Program-made: the position numbers and the translations under genes
The notes under the pieces: generated by a model
The model's database searches: none
What the model was told of the DNA's origin: nothing
What the model saw: only the letters and a program-made list of their open reading frames with translations
Shown: positions 6,377 to 9,717 of the stretch, piece after piece
How the letters are laid out: each line of letters opens with the position of its first letter
How positions within the stretch are numbered: the stretch's first letter is position 1
Assembly (NCBI GenBank): GCA_002474325.1
Contig: DKNL01000162.1
Coordinates: 1-9,717, forward strand
DNA: 9,717 nucleotides
From: Opitutales bacterium UBA7389
Lineage (GTDB): Bacteria > Verrucomicrobiota > Verrucomicrobiia > Opitutales > Opitutaceae
Reading direction: 5' to 3'

Positions 6377-7399
6377 CTATAATTGCTCGGCCACTTCTCT
6401 CGCAAAATAAGTCAGAATCAAATCCGCTCCCGCTCGTTTAATCGACATCAGCGATTCGTCTCGGCTCTTCTCATAGTCGAGCCATCCCATTTTGGCCGCC
6501 GCGTGGATCTGAGCATATTCGCCTGACACTTGATAGGCGGCCACGGGGAGCGCAGTAGCATCGCGCGTCTCTCGAATAATGTCCAAGTAAGGACCCGCGG
6601 GCTTGACCATCAAGTAATCCGCTCCCTCTTCCTCGTCGAGAAGTGCATCAGCCAAGGCTTCGCGACGGTTAGCAGAGTTGAGCTGATAGGTCTTCTTGTC
6701 CAAAAGTTTCGTCCCTGCGGCGCTTGCACTTCCTACCGCTTCCCGAAAAGGTCCATAATAGGCGGAGGCGAATTTCGCGGAATAAGCCATGATCGAGGTA
6801 TCAACATACCCCGATCCATCAAGCGATCGACGAATTGCCCCAACGCGGCCATCCATCATGTCCGACGGGGCCACAATATCCACACCAGCCTCCGCTTGCA
6901 AAACCGCCATTTGGCAAAGCCGCTCAACGGTTTCGTCATTGAGAACGTAGTCCCCAGCCTGATTGAGCACGCCGTCATGGCCATGAGAGGTAAATGGATC
7001 CAGCGCTACATCCGCCACAAGCATAAGTTCCGGAACGCTTTCCTTGATGGCTCTGACCGCTCGCAACGCTAAGTTGTCCGGGTTCCCAGCCTCGGAACCC
7101 AACTCGTCCTTCAATGACGGATCGATACTGGGGAACAGGGCTATTGCATGAATACCAAGCGATTCGAGCTCCCGACACTCTCGAACCAAGTCGGTAATGC
7201 TTCTTCGAAACACTCCTGGCATGCTATCCACCGGCTCAATGGGAACATCCCCATCAATTACAAACAAAGGAGCTATGAGATCTTCCTTCCGAAGCCAAGT
7301 TTCCTGCGTCATAGCCAGCGTCGCCGCATGACGACGAAGCCGGCGTGGACGGCGGGTTAAATCGAGCTTGAAATCTTCCGTGCTATCAGGATCGTTCAT
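6377..7399 (-). CDS. hemB: Delta-aminolevulinic acid dehydratase (porphobilinogen synthase)
   Basis: Joins two 5-aminolevulinate molecules into porphobilinogen, the first common tetrapyrrole step leading to haem; cytosolic homo-octamer in the family. It is 340 residues long and complete. The two Schiff-base lysines are Lys209 in MAYSAKFASAYYGPFR and Lys266 in YLMVKPAGPY. The metal loop reads DVALDPFTSHGHDG (130-143). The three zinc cysteines of the E. coli enzyme are replaced by Ala132, Asp134 and Asp142, the same pattern as in the Pseudomonas aeruginosa enzyme, so this is a zinc-independent, magnesium-dependent form. The basic arm DLTRRPRRLRRH (13-24) is the N-terminal oligomerisation segment of the family. 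No good Shine-Dalgarno precedes the ATG; a short upstream frame ends at it with an ATGA overlap. The gene converges on the acidic-protein gene and diverges from cysS. Confidence 0.98.
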   Translation of the reverse strand: MNDPDSTEDFKLDLTRRPRRLRRHAATLAMTQETWLRKEDLIAPLFVIDGDVPIEPVDSMPGVFRRSITDLVRECRELESLGIHAIALFPSIDPSLKDELGSEAGNPDNLALRAVRAIKESVPELMLVADVALDPFTSHGHDGVLNQAGDYVLNDETVERLCQMAVLQAEAGVDIVAPSDMMDGRVGAIRRSLDGSGYVDTSIMAYSAKFASAYYGPFREAVGSASAAGTKLLDKKTYQLNSANRREALADALLDEEEGADYLMVKPAGPYLDIIRETRDATALPVAAYQVSGEYAQIHAAAKMGWLDYEKSRDESLMSIKRAGADLILTYFAREVAEQL

Positions 7400-7533
7400 T
7401 TTGAGAATCGTGGCAATATGGGCTTACTGGCAACAACACGCAAAGGGGAAGCGCTTTCAATGGCAAGCGTTTGCCGAACCTGTCGCGCCAGCCCTATCTG
7501 TTGACTGCACGAGTAAGAGGATTCGCCTTGCAT
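7396..7533 (-). CDS. Possible 45-residue frame overlapping the hemB start
   Basis: An open frame from ATG 7533 ends in TGA at 7398-7396, so its stop overlaps the hemB start codon as ATGA, a layout often seen in translational coupling. The peptide begins MQGESSYSCSQQIGLARQ and continues VRQTLAIESASPLRVVASK. The run SQQIGLARQVRQTL recalls the N-terminal activator-binding region of sigma-54 (RpoN), which has Gln-rich SQQL..PQLRQSL patterns. If real, it might be an RpoN gene relic. There is no good Shine-Dalgarno, and an in-frame stop lies six bases upstream of the ATG. Candidate operator-like palindromes lie in the same stretch. A frame of this length can occur by chance; I hold this weakly. Confidence 0.18.
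   Translation of the reverse strand: MQGESSYSCSQQIGLARQVRQTLAIESASPLRVVASKPILPRFSK
7446..7475. promoter_or_regulatory. Two adjacent LacI-family-like palindromes
   Basis: GGGAAGCGCTTTCA (7446-7459) and GGCAAGCGTTTGCC (7462-7475) are both centred on CG and have the AAGCG(C/T)TT core usual for LacI/CcpA-type operators. The first has five of seven symmetric pairs, the second six of seven. Their centres are 16 bases apart, in the gap between the divergent hemB and cysS genes. No regulator gene is in the window, and these are unusual targets for a sugar-type repressor, so chance or an older function is possible. Confidence 0.2.
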
Positions 7534-7595
7534 GGGCGATCAAACTACCCACCTGATCCCTAAAATCGATCACCGCTATTCGTCAAAACTATCCT

Positions 7596-9026
7596 ATGCC
7601 AGAAGTTATTCTACACAATACGCTTTCAAGAAGCCCTGAGCCGATAGTCCCTTCTAAGGGTAAACGTATTGGCATGTACTGCTGTGGTCCAACCGTGTAT
7701 GCCCAAGCCCATATCGGGAACTTCCGGACATTTATTTCCCAAGATGTCATGAGGCGAACATTACAAATGGCCGGTTACGACGTCCTCCATGTTCGCAATC
7801 TCACCGACGTCGACGACAAGACAATCAAACGATCACGCGAGGAGGGAAAATCGCTTTCGGAAGTGACTGAATATTGGACGGAGATCTTCCATCGTGACTG
7901 CCAACGATTCAATATGCTGCCACCCAAAATCGAGCCCAAGGCAACCGATCACATACAAGAGCAGATCGAAATGATATCCGCTCTCCTAGAAAAAAGACAT
8001 GCCTACCAAACCGAAGATGGCAGTGTCTATTTCAAAGTGTCATCGTTCGATGAATACGGTAGGCTATCTCGTCTAAAAGAGCGAGAGTTAACGACCAGTG
8101 CGACCGATGAATCTCCCAACGACGCGGATGAATACGATCGGGAGTCTCTAGCCGATTTCGCCATGTGGAAGAGCCGTAAGTCAGACGATGGAGACGTCTA
8201 CTGGCAAAGCCCCTGGGGCGAAGGACGGCCAGGTTGGCACTTAGAGTGTTCAGCAATGGCCATGAAATACCTAGGGAACCATCTCGATATCCATTCCGGT
8301 GGCGAGGACCTCATATTTCCACATCATGAAAATGAAATCGCTCAAAGCGAATGCAGCTGCGACACTCAATTCTTTCGCTACTGGATACATTGCGCTCACT
8401 TGCTCGTAGAAGGCGGCAAAATGTCAAAGAGCCTTAATAATTTCTACACCATTGATGATATTGTAGAAAAGGGATTCGCTCCAGTCGTCTTGCGATACGC
8501 CCTTACCTCTGGTGCCTATAGGCAGACCATCAACTTCACCATGGATTCGCTACATGCGGCCCAAAGCGCTCTTGTTCGCCTGCGACACTTCTCGAATGAT
8601 AGCCTGGCAGCCGCTGGGCTTAAATGGGACTCCCTCATGAAAGCAATACAAAAGGGCAAATACGTTAATGCCCCTTGGGGACCCTTTCAGAAAGCTTGGG
8701 ACACACTGAGAACCGACCTAAATACAGCGGGTGCACTGGGAGGAGTTTTCTCGGCAATTAAAGAAGAGTACGGCGATAGCAGCCCATCAGAGACCGCTAT
8801 TGCCTTCCATAAACTGATCTTCGCCCTCGGTTACGATCTATCAGAAGTAGTGATCGAGAAACCGAAAATAGAAGCCCCAGAAGAAATAAAAGAACTCGCC
8901 CAAGCCCGATGGGAAGCTAAGCAATCGAAAGATTGGGCGGCCGCCGACGATTTGCGCGATCGAGTTCAAGCTAAAGGCTGGAAGATACTCGACCGCAAAG
9001 ATGGATTCGATCTGGAAGCAATCTAG
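7596..9026 (+). CDS. cysS: Cysteinyl-tRNA synthetase
   Basis: Charges tRNA-Cys with cysteine; class I aminoacyl-tRNA synthetase, monomer, cytosol. It is 476 residues long and complete. The N-terminal MYCCGPTVY (27-35) includes zinc ligand Cys30 and is followed by the HIGH-box variant HIGN at 39-42. The other zinc ligands are Cys218 (WHLECSAM), His243 and Glu247 (FPHHENEIAQSE), spaced exactly as in the E. coli enzyme (Cys28, Cys209, His234, Glu238). The KMSKS loop is present at 275-279. The C-terminal part (about 330-476) is the helical bundle and anticodon region, with the final WEAKQSKDWAAADDLRD typical of the family. No Shine-Dalgarno is seen, but the residues from the first Met align with the family's N-terminus. 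thrS follows on the same strand after 89 bases, so the two synthetases may be cotranscribed. Confidence 0.98.
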   Translation: MPEVILHNTLSRSPEPIVPSKGKRIGMYCCGPTVYAQAHIGNFRTFISQDVMRRTLQMAGYDVLHVRNLTDVDDKTIKRSREEGKSLSEVTEYWTEIFHRDCQRFNMLPPKIEPKATDHIQEQIEMISALLEKRHAYQTEDGSVYFKVSSFDEYGRLSRLKERELTTSATDESPNDADEYDRESLADFAMWKSRKSDDGDVYWQSPWGEGRPGWHLECSAMAMKYLGNHLDIHSGGEDLIFPHHENEIAQSECSCDTQFFRYWIHCAHLLVEGGKMSKSLNNFYTIDDIVEKGFAPVVLRYALTSGAYRQTINFTMDSLHAAQSALVRLRHFSNDSLAAAGLKWDSLMKAIQKGKYVNAPWGPFQKAWDTLRTDLNTAGALGGVFSAIKEEYGDSSPSETAIAFHKLIFALGYDLSEVVIEKPKIEAPEEIKELAQARWEAKQSKDWAAADDLRDRVQAKGWKILDRKDGFDLEAI

Positions 9027-9074
9027 CTCTAATTTCTAAAAACAGGTTTTCATTGTTCACATTTTCGGAAATTC

Positions 9075-9119
9075 ATGAAAAGACTTGCCGATAAGAGGCA
9101 TCATCATAACGCAATATGA
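9075..9119 (+). CDS. Possible 14-codon leader peptide before thrS
   Basis: A minimal frame, MKRLADKRHHHNAI, starts at ATG 9075 with a weak GGAA at 9067-9070. Its stop TGA (9117-9119) overlaps the thrS ATG as ATGA. Three consecutive His codons and four Lys/Arg are notable, but no Thr codon is present, so simple threonine attenuation is not indicated. Inside it lie AAGAGG (9093-9098) and a small TGCC/GGCA stem. It could couple translation to thrS, whose start otherwise lacks a well-placed ribosome site. Chance occurrence of such a short frame is quite possible. Confidence 0.25.
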   Translation: MKRLADKRHHHNAI

Positions 9120-9717
9120 AAGAGGATATGACACCGCTAGAGGAATTGAGACACTCGGCAGCCCACGTGCTCGCGACTGCCGTACTGCGTCTGTTCCCCG
9201 ACGCGCAACTCGATATCGGCCCTCCCACCGACAGCGGTTTCTACTACGACTTCGATCTGAATCACAAATTCACCCCCGAAGACTTGGAGGAAATCGAGGC
9301 AGAGATGAAAAAGGTGATCAAGGAAAACCAGCGATTCGAGCGATTTGAGGTGCCACGCGAGGAAGCCATCCAGATGATCAAGCAAATGGGGCAGGAAACC
9401 TACAAGCTGGGCCGTCTCGACGATATTCCGGAGGGAGATACCATTTCGCTCTACAAGAATGGTGAATTCCTCGATCTCTGTGCTGGGACGCATGTTGGCT
9501 ATACCAAGAAAATCAAGGCGTTCAAGCTTCTCTCCGTGGCCGGTGCATATCACCGGGGCGACGAGAACAATAAGCAGCTCCAACGCATCTACGGGACAGC
9601 CTTCGCCACCAAAGACGAGCTCGCTCAACACCTTGAACAAATCGAGGAAGCTCGCAAGCGCGACCACCGACGCGTGGGCAAGGAAATGGGACTCTTTCTC
9701 ATCGACGAATCTGTCGG
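9116..9717 (+). CDS. thrS: Threonyl-tRNA synthetase, 5' part, no TGS domain
   Basis: Class II synthetase charging tRNA-Thr. The first 200 residues are visible and the gene runs off the window, so the catalytic core and anticodon domain are not seen. The visible part is the editing (N2) domain, which removes mischarged serine: His13 and His17 in RHSAAHVLA, and Cys122 and His126 in LCAGTH. The His-to-Cys distance of 109 equals that of E. coli (His73 to Cys182). Next come KIKAFKLLSVAGAYHRGDENNK and QRIYGTAFA, then the linker EARKRDHRRVGKE before the catalytic domain. The usual N-terminal TGS domain of about 60 residues is absent: an in-frame TAA at 9107-9109 stands just upstream of the first ATG, and only 89 bases separate the gene from cysS. 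An alternative ATG at 9128 has AGAGG only two bases ahead. The motif CAGTH replaces the common CRGPH. Confidence 0.96.
   Translation, partial: MKEDMTPLEELRHSAAHVLATAVLRLFPDAQLDIGPPTDSGFYYDFDLNHKFTPEDLEEIEAEMKKVIKENQRFERFEVPREEAIQMIKQMGQETYKLGRLDDIPEGDTISLYKNGEFLDLCAGTHVGYTKKIKAFKLLSVAGAYHRGDENNKQLQRIYGTAFATKDELAQHLEQIEEARKRDHRRVGKEMGLFLIDESV

Noticed and set aside
6530..7072. Plus-strand frame of 180 codons
   Set aside because: It is fully antisense to hemB, whose catalytic motifs are intact; the translation shows no domain.
9027..9115. T-box riboswitch before thrS
   Set aside because: The gap is only 89 bases and has no T-box consensus or specifier stem; T-box leaders are normally much longer.
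9137..9667. Minus-strand frame of 176 codons
   Set aside because: It is antisense to the thrS editing domain; the hydrophobic and Val/Leu-rich look comes from reverse-reading acidic and Lys-rich codons.
1..9717. CRISPR array, insertion sequence, defence system or integron
   Set aside because: No regularly spaced direct repeats, transposase or integrase, nuclease or toxin-antitoxin pair is visible on either strand.

Overview
The window reads as a chromosomal segment of a free-living or host-associated bacterium, most likely Verrucomicrobiota (Opitutae). That placement is inferred from the look of the encoded proteins: a ThrRS without its N-terminal TGS domain, a Tat-exported Gfo/Idh-type remnant, and an AlkD-like protein. 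No search was run. Base composition is near balanced. Few genes have strong Shine-Dalgarno sequences; the SDR gene and the acidic hypothetical gene are the clear exceptions.

The left third (about 1-3235) is accessory and visibly eroding. On the minus strand, a PepSY-type transmembrane protein survives as two pieces in different frames (6-505). An intact short-chain dehydrogenase follows on the plus strand (616-1392). Behind it is an AlkD/HEAT-type DNA alkylation repair gene reduced to about half its length, with two frameshifts (1423-1779). An intact D-glycerate-dehydrogenase-like 2-hydroxyacid dehydrogenase lies on the minus strand (1833-2786). Next to it is a stub with a Tat signal and the first strand of a Gfo/Idh-like Rossmann fold (2839-3177).

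From 3336 onward the genes are housekeeping and intact: dapF (+, lysine/peptidoglycan), pyrD (-, pyrimidines, class 2 quinone-linked), an unrecognised protein with an extremely acidic tail (+, 5584-6315), hemB (-, tetrapyrroles, zinc-independent type), cysS (+), and the 5' part of thrS (+), which runs off the window. Most neighbours are convergent or divergent, so nearly every gene is its own transcription unit. The exception is cysS-thrS, which are codirectional.

The non-coding highlights are a large REP-like inverted repeat between the convergent dapF and pyrD genes and a compact hairpin between the convergent acidic-protein gene and hemB. There are also short reading frames whose stop codons overlap the thrS and hemB start codons as ATGA. 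The 272-base gap between pyrD and the acidic-protein gene may hold a small frameshifted coding remnant. I see no CRISPR array, insertion sequence, tRNA, rRNA or convincing new multi-gene system. The most notable signals are the cluster of decaying genes, the REP element, the acidic-tailed protein and the thrS 5' end.
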